Assembly: GCA_963723205.1 (NCBI GenBank)
Contig: CAVRQC010000009.1
Coordinates: forward strand, 4,626-68,625
Length of the DNA: 64,000 bases
DNA from: CAVQBP01 sp963723205
GTDB taxonomy: Bacteria > Bacteroidota > Ignavibacteria > Ignavibacteriales > Ignavibacteriaceae
Reading direction: 5' to 3'
The stretch's first letter is position 1; every line of letters starts with the position of its first letter. This document shows, one piece after another, positions 1 through 9,112 of the stretch. A program made the translations under genes and the position numbers. Under the pieces are notes generated by a model. It had not been told where the DNA came from. It did no database searches and saw only the letters and a list, made by a program, of their open reading frames with translations.

Positions 1-132
1 TTAGATAAAAAATCAGTTTTGCATTCCTTTGCCGGAATGAAAAAGGGGAATGGTTGATCTTGTCTTGTTGGTATCTTTTGTCATCATTTTAACAGGTGGA
101 TATTGAATATTTGATTTATCAATGAATTATTT

Positions 133-1732
133 CCTGACTTGTACACCTAAAAATTATTAAGTTGTTTTTAAATAACTTACGGAGGTAGAAACAACAAATT
201 GTCGCATTAAAGGGCTTACTCCCCAATTATGACTTATCATATACGAAAAGTAAAGACCGCTTCGGATAGCACTGCGGTTCAAGTTGAAAATTATGTTAAC
301 CGTAAACGTATAGTGGTTAAATATATTGACTCTGCCCATAACAAAGACGAAGAAAAGATACTTTGGGATAATGCAGAGAAATGGATTGCCGAGGAGACTA
401 AACAAATTTCCTTGTCCCCAAAAGAAAAGCGGTACATCTTACCAGAGCAATTAGAGTATCTTGGATTCCAGTATGCATTTTTATACGAGATATTTTACAA
501 ACTGCAAACAAGGTTGGCTATACTTGCTTTGGCAGCAAGCTGCTTAACGATTTAGTTACAATCCGCATTATTGAACCGACTTCAAAGTTACACTCGCTTG
601 AGCTATTAGAAACCTATTTTAACATAAAACACAGCCGGCAAACTCTCTACAATTTGCTTCCGAAGCTACTGAAATTGAGAAATAAAATAGATGGACTAAC
701 AATTAACTTTACCATTAAAGAATTTGATTTTGACTTTTCGTTAGTCTTTTATGATGTAACTGCACTTTACTTTGAAACATTCAAAGCAGATGATTTTTGT
801 AAAAACGGATTTTCCAAAGACAATAAGCCAAACCAACCGCAAATTCTCGTTGGCTTGGTTGTCAGCAAAGAAGGATTCCCGGTGGCTTATGAACTTTTTC
901 CGGGTAATACATTTGAAGGACATACACTTATTCCTATCATGAAGGATTTTAACAGAAAGCGCAATATAAAAAACTAACAGTCGTGGCTGATGCTGCAATG
1001 ATTAGTGCTGAGAATATTAGCAACTTAAAAACTGCTAAAGTAGATTATATAGTTGGTGCTCGTTTAGGAAATCTGAAAGATACTGTTTTGAATACAATAG
1101 ACAAACAGATGCCGAGAACTGACTTGGCCAACATAAGACTTAAAACCAATCTTGGCTACTTGATTTGTGATTTTTCCAGAAAGCGTTTTAATAAAGATAA
1201 ATTTGAAATGGAAAAGCAGATTACCAAAGCAAAGAAAATACTTCAGAATCCCGGGATAACAAAAAGAGTAATATTTATAAAAACTACTGAATCAAAAAAC
1301 CAATTGAATAATGAACTCATTAAAAAAACAAATATATTACTTGGCATTAAAGGTTACTATACTAATTTAGACGAAAAGTCTCTCAGCAATAAACTTGCTA
1401 TCGATCGCTACCATCAACTTTATAAAATAGAACAAGCATTTAGAATATCAAAGCACGATTTAAAAACCCGTCCTATTTTTCATTTTAAGGAAGAACCGAT
1501 TAGGTTGCATATTTTAATTTGTTTCATGGCCTTAACTGTTTCAATGTATGTAGAACTAAAATCTGATATATCAATACAATCCTTTCTTTCTAAATGCAAG
1601 AAAATTACAGACGCCAAAATAATAGACAAGATTAATAATAAAATCATTTTTAAGAGAGTTCCTCTCTCGGATGACGTATTGTATCTTATGAAAAAGTTGA
1701 ACCTTTTGCCGCAATAAGATGTACAAGCCAGG
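133..1732 (+). mobile_element. Decayed IS1634-type insertion sequence
   Basis: The element is bounded by imperfect terminal inverted repeats. The left end reads CCTGACTTGTACACCT from 133 and the right end is the complement of CCTGGCTTGTACATCT ending at 1732, matching at 14 of 16 positions. The roughly 1.6 kb length and a single DDE transposase fit an IS1634 (IS4-superfamily) element. I see no convincing target-site duplication at the ends. The transposase frame is broken twice, so this copy should not move by itself. Confidence 0.75.
229..1717 (+). pseudogene. IS1634-family transposase, broken by two frameshifts
   Basis: Three open pieces in three frames make one IS1634-type transposase. The first (from ATG 229) begins MTYHIRKVKTASDSTAVQVE, the usual family N-terminus, and runs to a stop at 555. 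The true continuation (KLLNDLVTIRIIEPTSK) is in another frame from about 510 and carries the first catalytic Asp in YDVTALYFE. A second shift near 965-983 leads to VADAAMIS with the second Asp, and the YKIEQAFRISKHDLKTRP segment holds the likely catalytic Glu. All parts of the DDE fold are present but not in one frame. The two slips could be sequencing errors, but decay is more likely given the diverged ends. Confidence 0.85.
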
Positions 1733-1791
1733 ATACATTAACTATGTAGCCATTCATAGAATGTCCTTAATGGGTAAAATAATAATATGGT

Positions 1792-1815
1792 AAAGGGACT
1801 TGCTTTCTTCCCTTT
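1792..1815 (-). terminator. Hairpin between IS and STAS gene
   Basis: AAAGGGA (1792-1798) pairs with TCCCTTT (1809-1815) across a 10-base loop. It lies just downstream of the minus-strand STAS gene and also has T-runs on the plus side, so it may work in both directions. Confidence 0.45.
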
Positions 1816-1820
1816 TTAAC

Positions 1821-2168
1821 CTAAATATTATTTAGAGCTTCTTCTCTGGATGTATACATTTCAAAAGTTCTGTCGAGGCTCATCTGCTGAATAAATATAT
1901 GAAGTGAGGCATTAAATCCTATTAGTCCAAACTTTCCATTTAATTCAATTGTCTTCTTTAAATTGATTACTAAAGCACCAAGAAAAGTTGAATCAATATA
2001 TTCCACATTATACATTTCAACTAAAAGTTTATTCCAGCCATTTACGATTGCATCGGAGAGTATATTATTCAATTCCCCTGCTTCTTCAATTGTAGCTCTT
2101 TTTAAATTAATAGTAACAATAAAAACGTCATTTACTGTCTCAGTAACAAAATCAGGTGTATTGTTCAT
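1821..2168 (-). CDS. STAS-domain protein (anti-anti-sigma factor-like)
   Basis: This 115-residue protein is a single STAS domain. The central YNVEYIDSTFLGALV segment matches the loop that holds the phosphorylatable serine of anti-anti-sigma factors (SpoIIAA/RsbV type), which release a sigma factor or other partner by binding an anti-sigma kinase. No RsbW-like kinase or PP2C phosphatase lies nearby, so the partner is unknown. It stands alone on the minus strand, with a hairpin just after its stop. Length and motif are typical of the family. The function is family-level only. Confidence 0.85.
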   Translation of the reverse strand: MNNTPDFVTETVNDVFIVTINLKRATIEEAGELNNILSDAIVNGWNKLLVEMYNVEYIDSTFLGALVINLKKTIELNGKFGLIGFNASLHIFIQQMSLDRTFEMYTSREEALNNI

Positions 2169-2321
2169 ATTTTATTATTGTAATCGAGATGGTAAATAAA
2201 TTAGTTTTCATATTTACCCCTGCCCTCTGATTACGCTATTACTTTAATATAAGCGTAAAATAAAAATAGTGAAAATTTATTAGAAATATAAATATGGGAT
2301 ATATGGAACTTCATCTTCTTT

Positions 2322-3113
2322 TTATGATTGTGCTTTTTTGAATATCCCATGCCGGTCGAGTTTGAAATGGTAAAGTTTTGCTACTTCTATTTCAAACTTT
2401 TTAAACCAGCTAAAATTATAAACAGCGACTGCAGTTAATGCTCCCGCTGCAGGGCCAATCCAGTAAATCCACCATGCCGTCCAATATCCGGATATAACTG
2501 CCGGGCCGAGAGTTCGTGCAGGATTTGTACTGGTTCCCGATATTGGCGCTTCTGCAAATACCATAACTGCATAAAGTATCGGGAAAATTAAAGGCGTATA
2601 GTTTCTTAATTTCTTATTTCCAACAAATATGAATAAGAGTAGAACCATTATAAATGTAGTTAAGAATTCACCTAGTAACGCCGTCCAGGCAGTGTATCCA
2701 TCCCCCGGGAAAGTAGCAGCATAATAAATTGAGCTACCCGTTTTTCCCCATAAAAACAAAGGCAATGCGCCGAAAATACTACCGATTAACTGGGCAAAAA
2801 TATAACCAATTGCATTTGTGGAAGAAATTTTTCCTTGAGTCCAAAATGAAAGTGTAACAGCAGGATTGATATGAGCACCGCTTTCTTTGCCAATCCATGA
2901 TACGACAATTAATGCTCCGGTTGAACCAAATAAAAAACCGGTAATTAATCGTCTTATACCATCGTCTGGAATTAAACTTAACATGAAACTATTTTTCCCA
3001 AAATTAAGAATAACAAAAGAAAGACCAATTAAAACTAATAATGCTGTTCCAATAAATTCAGAAGCAAATATTGTCCACGGAATTTTTATTAATTGCTTTT
3101 TCAAGTTTATCAT
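2322..3113 (-). CDS. MIP family aquaporin/glycerol channel
   Basis: This is an integral membrane channel with six expected helices and both NPA boxes: NPAVTLSFW in the first half and NPARTLGP in the second. It should move water or small neutral solutes across the inner membrane. The tail is slightly long and basic. I chose ATG at 3113 over a TTG three codons earlier because the ATG gives a plausible GAAG ribosome site. It is transcribed alone, divergent from the formyltransferase at 3217. Sequence alone does not let me separate aquaporin from glycerol facilitator, although the second NPA is followed by RTLGP, as in water channels. Confidence 0.88.
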   Translation of the reverse strand: MINLKKQLIKIPWTIFASEFIGTALLVLIGLSFVILNFGKNSFMLSLIPDDGIRRLITGFLFGSTGALIVVSWIGKESGAHINPAVTLSFWTQGKISSTNAIGYIFAQLIGSIFGALPLFLWGKTGSSIYYAATFPGDGYTAWTALLGEFLTTFIMVLLLFIFVGNKKLRNYTPLIFPILYAVMVFAEAPISGTSTNPARTLGPAVISGYWTAWWIYWIGPAAGALTAVAVYNFSWFKKFEIEVAKLYHFKLDRHGIFKKAQS

Positions 3114-3216
3114 TATCTTCAATAATTTTTTATAATAAAATATATACTCGAAATTTGGTATTATTAAATTAACAATTAATTATTACCTGAGATGTCATTA
3201 AACTCAAAGGATAAAA

Positions 3217-4143
3217 GTGAGAATAGGAATAATAAGTAGCCATTTTTCTTTTCCGTCAATTAATTATCTTCTTACAAATAAACTTGTTGCCGGTTTTGCA
3301 GTCTCTGAAGTTCAAAATCCGAGCATTCAGAATATTGAACTATTATCCGAAACTTTTAACGTTCAGTTTAATATTCTGCATAAGAATACTTTATCTGAAG
3401 ATCTTATAGGCTGGCTATCAGAAATTAGTGCAGATATTATTTATATTTTTTCCTTTCCGTATAAAATTCCTGAAAAAGTACTTACTATTCCCGGATTTGG
3501 TTTTATAAATTTTCACCCGGGTATTCTTCCTTCGTACCGCGGACCTGATCCTATCTTTTGGCAGCTTAAGAACGGAATGACCGAAACAGGGATTACGGCT
3601 TATAAACTTGACAAAAATATTGACACTGGTCCAATAATTCATATCGAAAAAGAACAAATAGTCCCGTTGGATACATATGGTTCTTTAAGTAAGAAGCTTG
3701 CCAATACATTATTAAAAAGTGTTGTAAAAGTAACTGGTTTGCTCAAAAATAATTCCCCGGAAAATCTTAACTATATTAATCAGGATGAAAAATTATCTTC
3801 TTATTTTGGATTTCCAAAACAAGAAGATTTACTTATTGACTGGAACAGGCAAGAAGCTGTCTCTATCTTTAATCTGGTTAGAGCTTCGAATCCCAAATAT
3901 CTGGGTGCAATTACTTTTTACAAAAATATGCCGTTAAGATTGTTACAGGTTTCCATTCAACAAACTGATTCAAGTAGTGAACCGGGAGTTATTATTGATT
4001 CCCTTAATGGAATTAAAGTAATGACAAAAGATTACAAAATAATTTCATTCGATATTATTTCTGCAAATGAAGGATACTATACAGGGAAATCATTTAAGAA
4101 TATGTTCGGTATACAGTCTGGTGATAAATTTGAAAAATCGTAA
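3217..4143 (+). CDS. Formyltransferase family protein (Fmt-like)
   Basis: The 308-residue protein has the N-terminal formyltransferase fold with the catalytic motif FGFINFHPGILPSYRGPDP at about residues 93-111, giving the HPG and the SxRG loop. It then has the TGITAYKLDKNIDTGPII stretch, including the conserved Asp. A C-terminal Fmt-like domain follows. Such enzymes move a formyl group from 10-formyl-tetrahydrofolate to an amine on tRNA-bound methionine or a sugar nucleotide. The low similarity outside the core and the absence of def next door suggest a sugar-type or other paralogue rather than the housekeeping fmt. The start is GTG at 3217, six bases after AAAGG. Confidence 0.8.
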   Translation: MRIGIISSHFSFPSINYLLTNKLVAGFAVSEVQNPSIQNIELLSETFNVQFNILHKNTLSEDLIGWLSEISADIIYIFSFPYKIPEKVLTIPGFGFINFHPGILPSYRGPDPIFWQLKNGMTETGITAYKLDKNIDTGPIIHIEKEQIVPLDTYGSLSKKLANTLLKSVVKVTGLLKNNSPENLNYINQDEKLSSYFGFPKQEDLLIDWNRQEAVSIFNLVRASNPKYLGAITFYKNMPLRLLQVSIQQTDSSSEPGVIIDSLNGIKVMTKDYKIISFDIISANEGYYTGKSFKNMFGIQSGDKFEKS

Positions 4144-4208
4144 CCAGGATTTTTGATTGAGAAATATTTAACTCAATGATTTAATTGAATTAATTGTAAA
4201 TAAGCTTG

Positions 4209-4817
4209 TTAAAGATTATTGGGAGAATTGGACTTTTGCTTATTCGCATATCTAAAAAACTCTAATAAACTTCTTGCCTGGTGTCTTGTTAAATGAAGAT
4301 CAGGCATTGGTATCTTATATTTCTTTAACATTTTTTCTGCACTTGGATTCTTATGGATCATACCAGTTGGATTAAGAATCATATTCATAATATATTCTGA
4401 AGTTCTTCTTTCAATAAGATTTCTCTGTGAAGGGCCGATAAATTTTGTATCAAGTTTATGACATGCTATGCATGTCGTATTAAATAATTTCTTTCCTTCT
4501 GATACTAGCTCCGTATTGATCGGGTCTAATTTTATATCTTTCTTTACAGGTCCAATTCCATTTTTTACCTGCCACGGTGTTAAACCAGAAGTTTCATTAT
4601 TAGAATTGTTGGATGTTTGATTTTTTTTAGTAGAAGATTGATTAGCTTCCTGGTTTTGCGAGGGATTTGTTTCAGAAGGAATATTAATTATATTATTTTT
4701 CTGATCTGTATTGTAATTTCTTGTTTTTTCGCATCCCCATAAACCAATTATTAGAATGGCAAAAATTATTACGGCGAATTGTTCAATAGTTTTTTTGTTG
4801 AATTTTTTAGCTTCCAT
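4209..4817 (-). CDS. Monohaem cytochrome c, probable lipoprotein
   Basis: A hydrophobic N-terminus ends in IIGLWGC, which fits a lipobox with Cys29 as the lipidated residue, so the protein is probably anchored in a membrane facing the periplasm. A long Asn/Ser/Gln/Thr-rich linker (about 35-85) leads to one cytochrome c domain with the haem motif CIACH and a likely distal Met in IPMPDLHL. It should carry single electrons. No oxidase or dehydrogenase is adjacent. It faces the formyltransferase gene tail to tail. Confidence 0.85.
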   Translation of the reverse strand: MEAKKFNKKTIEQFAVIIFAILIIGLWGCEKTRNYNTDQKNNIINIPSETNPSQNQEANQSSTKKNQTSNNSNNETSGLTPWQVKNGIGPVKKDIKLDPINTELVSEGKKLFNTTCIACHKLDTKFIGPSQRNLIERRTSEYIMNMILNPTGMIHKNPSAEKMLKKYKIPMPDLHLTRHQARSLLEFFRYANKQKSNSPNNL

Positions 4818-5134
4818 ATTTATATCTCAATTCTATAAAATATAAATATTATCAAACAAACAGTTTTTATCAAATGATTATTAACACATAACCATCTTAA
4901 TTAGGATCTCATATCCAGCTATTCTTTAAAAATTGATTTAATCAACTCGAATTGATAGTACCATATTATTTTTAATAAAAAGTAAGGGAATATCTTCAAA
5001 CGACTGGATAAGATTTCGGATCCATGGAAAGATATAAACCAAAATAAGAATGGATTGAAAAAAGCCAGAAGGATTTTAAATGGAATTGTGAAAGATGAAT
5101 TAGACAAAATGGATTGCTGAATTTATAATAATAT
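4818..5134. other. No assigned gene; short open stretch only
   Basis: I find no supportable gene here. On the plus strand 4986-5120 is an open 44-codon stretch without a start codon, ending KDELDKMDC, which could be the tail of a lost gene. A minus-strand frame over the same bases is probably its shadow. Confidence 0.3.
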
Positions 5135-5163
5135 TGCAGCATAGATTGCAAATCTGTGCTACA
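5135..5163. repeat. Imperfect hairpin repeat, copy 1
   Basis: TGCAGCATAGATT is followed after one base by AAATCTGTGCTACA, a near-perfect inverted repeat. A second copy lies at 6259-6286. Each copy sits just beyond the 3' end of a tonB sequence, so the hairpin was duplicated together with the tonB tail and may act as its terminator. Confidence 0.6.
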
Positions 5164-5179
5164 CAAAATAGAATCCGTC

Positions 5180-5412
5180 CTATCGTAATTTAAAAGTAAT
5201 TGGGATAGTCATTCTTACCTTTACAGGCTTTCCCCTTTGTTTCCCAGGGAAAAATTTAGTCTCTTTAACTGCATTCATTGTAATTTCATCTAATTGAGGA
5301 AGAAGAGATTTTATGATGATTACATTATTAACATTCCCTCTTTCATCAATTATAGCTTGAACAATAACTTTACCGATATTATTCTTCTTTGTTGAATAAT
5401 AACCGGATTTAC
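5180..5412 (-). pseudogene. Truncated TonB C-terminal domain (duplicate of the gene at 6302)
   Basis: Minus-strand translation gives a TonB C-terminal domain: IGKVIVQAIIDERGNVNNV, then LPQLDEITMNAVKETKFF, ending in TIPITFKLR. It matches the intact TonB protein at 6302-6952 almost residue for residue over about 65 residues. No start codon is available. The frame meets a TAG just upstream of a nine-T run near 5413, where an unrelated hydrophobic frame (5415-5520) joins. This is a partial duplication, not a working transducer. Confidence 0.75.
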
Positions 5413-5696
5413 CTTTTATAAAAAAAAACTAGAGCTGCTGTAATAAACGTAAAGAAAAAAAGCACGGAAATTGAATTAGGAGAGATGCTATTTCCTACTC
5501 CTTGAACAAATCCAATTTTCGTCCAATTAGAATTCTGACTACTAACTTCTTTCTTCTGACAAAATTCCCGATGCAGTAGAATCAAATATCATATATTTAT
5601 CGAAAAAAACGCTGGGAAGATTAGATACAGTAGAATTCTATAACAATAATAAATATCTTTGCATTCCAAATTGAATAACAAAATAGCCGAAGATAA
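5413..5696. other. Intergenic remnant region
   Basis: No intact gene. On the minus strand about 5415-5520 reads IGFVQGVGNSISPNSISVLF and then a hydrophobic stretch before a stop, probably the end of a lost membrane protein that abuts the TonB remnant across a poly-T run. Confidence 0.3.
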
Positions 5697-6176
5697 ATGT
5701 ATTTATTAAAAAGACGATTTTATTTCTTATTAATGTTGCCTTTCATTATCGGGCACTTAGGATATGGACAGACCAACAGTAAAATGAATAAGAAACAATA
5801 TGATGTGCAGACAGATAGCCTTCGGGTTTTAAAATTGTCTTTAACTAATATAAACCTGCAGATGGAAAAAGAAATCGACAGCTTAAAAAAAGTATCTGAC
5901 AATCTGGATAAGAAATTAAATATAGCCCAATCGGAATTAAAAAAGGCTCAGCATTCTTTTTATGTTAAGAAATATGGGCAAGAAAATGGTAACAGAGTTT
6001 TTGAAGGTAAAGTGTGGAAAGGAATGACCGAACAGATGTTGAAGGATAGCTGGGGCAAACCGGATAAAACTCATCGAAATAATTATAAGTGGGGAGTGTT
6101 TACTCAGTGGTATTACGGCAATATAACTTATTTCTTCAAAAACGGTAGGCTAATAGACTGGGAAGAGAAAAAGTAA
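5697..6176 (+). CDS. Secreted coiled-coil protein with a BamE/SmpA-like C-terminus
   Basis: The 159-residue product starts with a signal peptide (basic start, hydrophobic LLMLPFIIGHLGYGQ). A Leu/Lys-rich coiled coil follows at about 40-90. The C-terminal 55 residues have the pattern GKVWKGMTEQMLKDSWGKPD, then NYKWGVFTQWYYGNITYFF and a closing NGRLIDWEE. This short domain is common in Bacteroidota envelope proteins and resembles the BamE/SmpA fold. Its role is unknown. It sits between the TonB remnant and the intact tonB, on the opposite strand to both. Confidence 0.65.
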   Translation: MYLLKRRFYFLLMLPFIIGHLGYGQTNSKMNKKQYDVQTDSLRVLKLSLTNINLQMEKEIDSLKKVSDNLDKKLNIAQSELKKAQHSFYVKKYGQENGNRVFEGKVWKGMTEQMLKDSWGKPDKTHRNNYKWGVFTQWYYGNITYFFKNGRLIDWEEKK

Positions 6177-6258
6177 GTTTCTTAAGAAATCAGATCTATT
6201 ATTAGATAAGCAATAGTCTTTGTTCGGATTAAATATGGTATTGAATCAATATTAATCT

Positions 6259-6286
6259 TGTAGCATAGAAGCAAATCTACGCTACA
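6259..6286. repeat. Hairpin repeat, copy 2
   Basis: TGTAGCATAGA and TCTACGCTACA form an inverted repeat with a single mismatch. It is the second copy of the hairpin at 5135-5163 and lies just downstream of the minus-strand tonB gene. Confidence 0.6.
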
Positions 6287-6301
6287 CAAAATCAATTCGT
6301 T

Positions 6302-6952
6302 TTATTGTAATTTAAAAGTGATTGGAATGGTCATTTTTACATTTACTGGTTTTCCTCTTTGTTTCCCCGGGAAAAATTTTGTCTCCTTAACTGCGTTCAA
6401 AGCAATTTCATCTAATTGAGGAAAAAGAGATTTTACTATACTTACATTACTAACATCTCCCTTTTTATTAATTATAGCTTGAACAATCACTTTTCCTTCG
6501 ATACCAATTTTTTTAGCTAATTCAGGATATTGAATTTTGCTTTGAATAGCTGCAATTCCCCTTACAGGTTTCGGAGGTTCTTCAACCGCTTCGAATATTA
6601 TAGTTTCATTGTCAATTGTTTTGTGAACTTCAACTCTTTCAGGGGGTCTGTCCACTTCAGCATCAACAATTAAATCTGTTGGTTCAAATTCAATTTCATT
6701 TATTTCCGGATCCATTGAAATTTCCGGAACTAATGGTTTTATTTTGGGGGGTGTTTCCGGCTGCTTAGTAGGCAGGATTTCAGATATGCTGATTAAATCC
6801 TGACCGGGTTCTACATATTTATCAACTTCTTTTTTTTGTGGTGAATATTTGAAAGCGGCAATAAGAAAAATCAGTGCAATTATTATACTTACTTCCAGAT
6901 TGCGTTTATATTTTCCCCTTAAATCGGCTTTTGAAGTTTTATAAAGCGGCAT
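6302..6952 (-). CDS. tonB: TonB family energy transducer
   Basis: The 216-residue protein has one N-terminal membrane helix (about 18-35), a Pro/Glu-rich periplasmic linker (about 55-125) and a C-terminal TonB domain (about 135-216) with YPELAKKIGIEGKVIVQAII and the closing MTIPITFKLQ. It should pass energy from the inner-membrane ExbBD motor to outer-membrane receptors such as the one encoded at 47911-50271. No exbB or exbD is adjacent. The C-terminal third has been copied to 5180-5412. Gene symbol by family only. Confidence 0.85.
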   Translation of the reverse strand: MPLYKTSKADLRGKYKRNLEVSIIIALIFLIAAFKYSPQKKEVDKYVEPGQDLISISEILPTKQPETPPKIKPLVPEISMDPEINEIEFEPTDLIVDAEVDRPPERVEVHKTIDNETIIFEAVEEPPKPVRGIAAIQSKIQYPELAKKIGIEGKVIVQAIINKKGDVSNVSIVKSLFPQLDEIALNAVKETKFFPGKQRGKPVNVKMTIPITFKLQ

Positions 6953-7045
6953 GATTCCTCCTTTAATATTTTAAGATCCTCCTAAAGAATGAGTATGGAT
7001 ATTATACTTAAAGAGAGGATAATAGTTCCTGTAAACTGATAAATT

Positions 7046-9112
7046 TTACCAGCCGCCGCCACCTCCGCCGCCACCTCCGCCGCCGGAAGAACCACCGCTG
7101 CCCGAACTTGAACCGGGTGCAGTTGATGATGAAGAAATTGCGCTTGAAAACGAACTGCAAAATGATGATGTAAATCCATCGGCGGAAAAATTATTCCAGC
7201 TTGATCCTGAATACCATCCCGGATGATAAGCACTTTTTTCGATACTGCTTGTATTAATGACAGATGCAAACTGTAATGCCCAATCATTTTCAACATCAAG
7301 TGCCAAAGCATACGGTAAATATTTCTCAAATAACAGGGGAGTTTTTTCAGGTGAATTAATTGTATTTAGTCTGTCTTTCTCTGCTACAGAAAGATACATT
7401 TTAAATCCATCGATCTTGTCGAGTAATTTTCTCCCCGCAAGTGTTGGTGCTTTTAGTAAATGATAGAATAAAATATTTATAAAAACCAGTGTTGCCAAAA
7501 TGATTGGTGTTAAGTAAGATCCTTGAGTGGATAGATAATATATGCCTGCTAATTCTCCTAAAAAGAACGGGATAGCAAATCCTGTTATAACCAATGCCCC
7601 TATAATCCCTGATATTTTTATTTTACCTGCTCCCGCAACACCCAGCCAGACTTTATAAACTGTAATTATTAAGAATGTAACACCAATGCTCCACATGCTT
7701 AGCCAGATTATAATGAACGTTTGATTCGGTGAACCAAGAATTCCCAAAGCAGCAATAAATATTATTGACAATACTGCTCCAACAATAAATTCTTTCCTGT
7801 TATTTAAGAAATAAATTTTTTCATAACTGTTCTTTAAAGCTTTTTTTAATTCTTTTATTGAATTACTTATTATTGTATGATTTTTTTGATCGAGTTCAAG
7901 GATTGATTGTTCCTTCTCAGACTGTTCCGGAGCATTTTGCGGCAGTCTGTTTATCAATCTGGATGAGAGTGTTTTAACAGCTTTATTTAAAAATGAATTT
8001 CCTATTGGTACTTTATCCTTAATCTGATTAATAACTTCTTCATAATTTACCGTTGAATGATTGGAATTAAAGTTTAGCTTTGATGCAATCTTTTTCTCCT
8101 CGGGAGTTAATATTTCTTCACCGGCTTTTTCTCTTATCAAAATAAATTTCCCGTCATCCTCTCTGATTGATAAATATCCTTTTACTGCCATATTAATAAT
8201 AGATGCTGCGAAAGTTTTATTATCATAACCCATTCGTTTAATATAACGCATGGCCGCGGGGGAGAAATTATGAGGCGGAACATATTGAGGAATTATTGTC
8301 CCCTTCTCAGGATCTTTTCCAACCTTTTTCCATATTAACAGGTAATAAATAAGCACAATAAACAAACCAATTATTCCAATAAGAACATCCAGGTTATCGG
8401 AAAGAAAAAATCTGAATTTAGTTTCGGTTGTAGGTTCTTTAACAAAACCTTTCGGCCATTCCACTACTATTGTTAAACCTTCCCCCGTACTAAGTATTCT
8501 GTTTGTATTAAAGACCGCAGTACTTATACTTTTAGAATTATTATAATCTCTTCCTCTTGAACCGGATGATCCGGTGAAAGCAAGACAATTAATTTCATTT
8601 GATGCTATGTTTGGCGGTAAGTGCACTGCAGCTGATACTTTGTCAATATTAAATGCCCATCCGTTACCGGTGACATTCCAATATAGCTCATCATGATCTT
8701 TAAAAAATCCAAGCTGCCTATTTGTTTTATATTCAATTGTATATGTGTGGATCCCCCTGGGTAAGAAATAATTTTTGTTTCCTATATAAATTCTTTTCCC
8801 ATCTGATAAGTCTTCTATTCTATAATTATCGGGTTTGCCGTCTCTTAAAATTTCCTTAATATCAAAATCAACTACATAATTATTTCCGTAAGTATCTTTG
8901 TAATGTGTCGGGAAATCTCTGTAGATACCATGCTTTATCAGATCTCCTTCAGTTATAACGGTTATTGTTTCAGTAACAACCATTGAAGCATAAGACTCTA
9001 TCGTAATATCACTATTATAAGATAAGATTTTTTCTTTACCGAATAAAAAAGATAGGAACAATAGAAAGAACAGAATAATTTTTGACAGTGATAATAAATT
9101 CTGTTTAAGCAA
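7046..9112 (-). CDS. DUF2207 membrane protein with a poly-glycine tail
   Basis: A membrane protein of about 688 residues: N-terminal signal/anchor helix, an extracytoplasmic DUF2207 domain (about 25-240) and further membrane helices near 255 and 460-540. The tail is Ser/Gly-rich, ending in eleven glycines and a Trp, a hallmark of this family. I prefer TTG at 9112 over ATG at 9145. The TTG is six bases after GGAGG (9123-9119), and this start cuts the overlap with the upstream lemA stop from 41 to 8 bases. DUF2207 and LemA genes are often paired, with no agreed function. Confidence 0.85.
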   Translation of the reverse strand: MLKQNLLSLSKIILFFLLFLSFLFGKEKILSYNSDITIESYASMVVTETITVITEGDLIKHGIYRDFPTHYKDTYGNNYVVDFDIKEILRDGKPDNYRIEDLSDGKRIYIGNKNYFLPRGIHTYTIEYKTNRQLGFFKDHDELYWNVTGNGWAFNIDKVSAAVHLPPNIASNEINCLAFTGSSGSRGRDYNNSKSISTAVFNTNRILSTGEGLTIVVEWPKGFVKEPTTETKFRFFLSDNLDVLIGIIGLFIVLIYYLLIWKKVGKDPEKGTIIPQYVPPHNFSPAAMRYIKRMGYDNKTFAASIINMAVKGYLSIREDDGKFILIREKAGEEILTPEEKKIASKLNFNSNHSTVNYEEVINQIKDKVPIGNSFLNKAVKTLSSRLINRLPQNAPEQSEKEQSILELDQKNHTIISNSIKELKKALKNSYEKIYFLNNRKEFIVGAVLSIIFIAALGILGSPNQTFIIIWLSMWSIGVTFLIITVYKVWLGVAGAGKIKISGIIGALVITGFAIPFFLGELAGIYYLSTQGSYLTPIILATLVFINILFYHLLKAPTLAGRKLLDKIDGFKMYLSVAEKDRLNTINSPEKTPLLFEKYLPYALALDVENDWALQFASVINTSSIEKSAYHPGWYSGSSWNNFSADGFTSSFCSSFSSAISSSSTAPGSSSGSGGSSGGGGGGGGGGGW

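Noticed and set aside
22..39. Hairpin CATTCC/GGAATG at the left edge
   Set aside because: Possibly the terminator of a gene outside the window; too little context to annotate.
4919..5107. 62-codon hydrophobic minus-strand frame
   Set aside because: The plus strand over the same bases reads as a polar protein tail, so the minus frame is more likely its shadow.
6982..7329. 115-codon minus-strand frame
   Set aside because: It overlaps the Gly-rich end of the DUF2207 gene in another frame; His/Ala-rich composition comes from the repeat.
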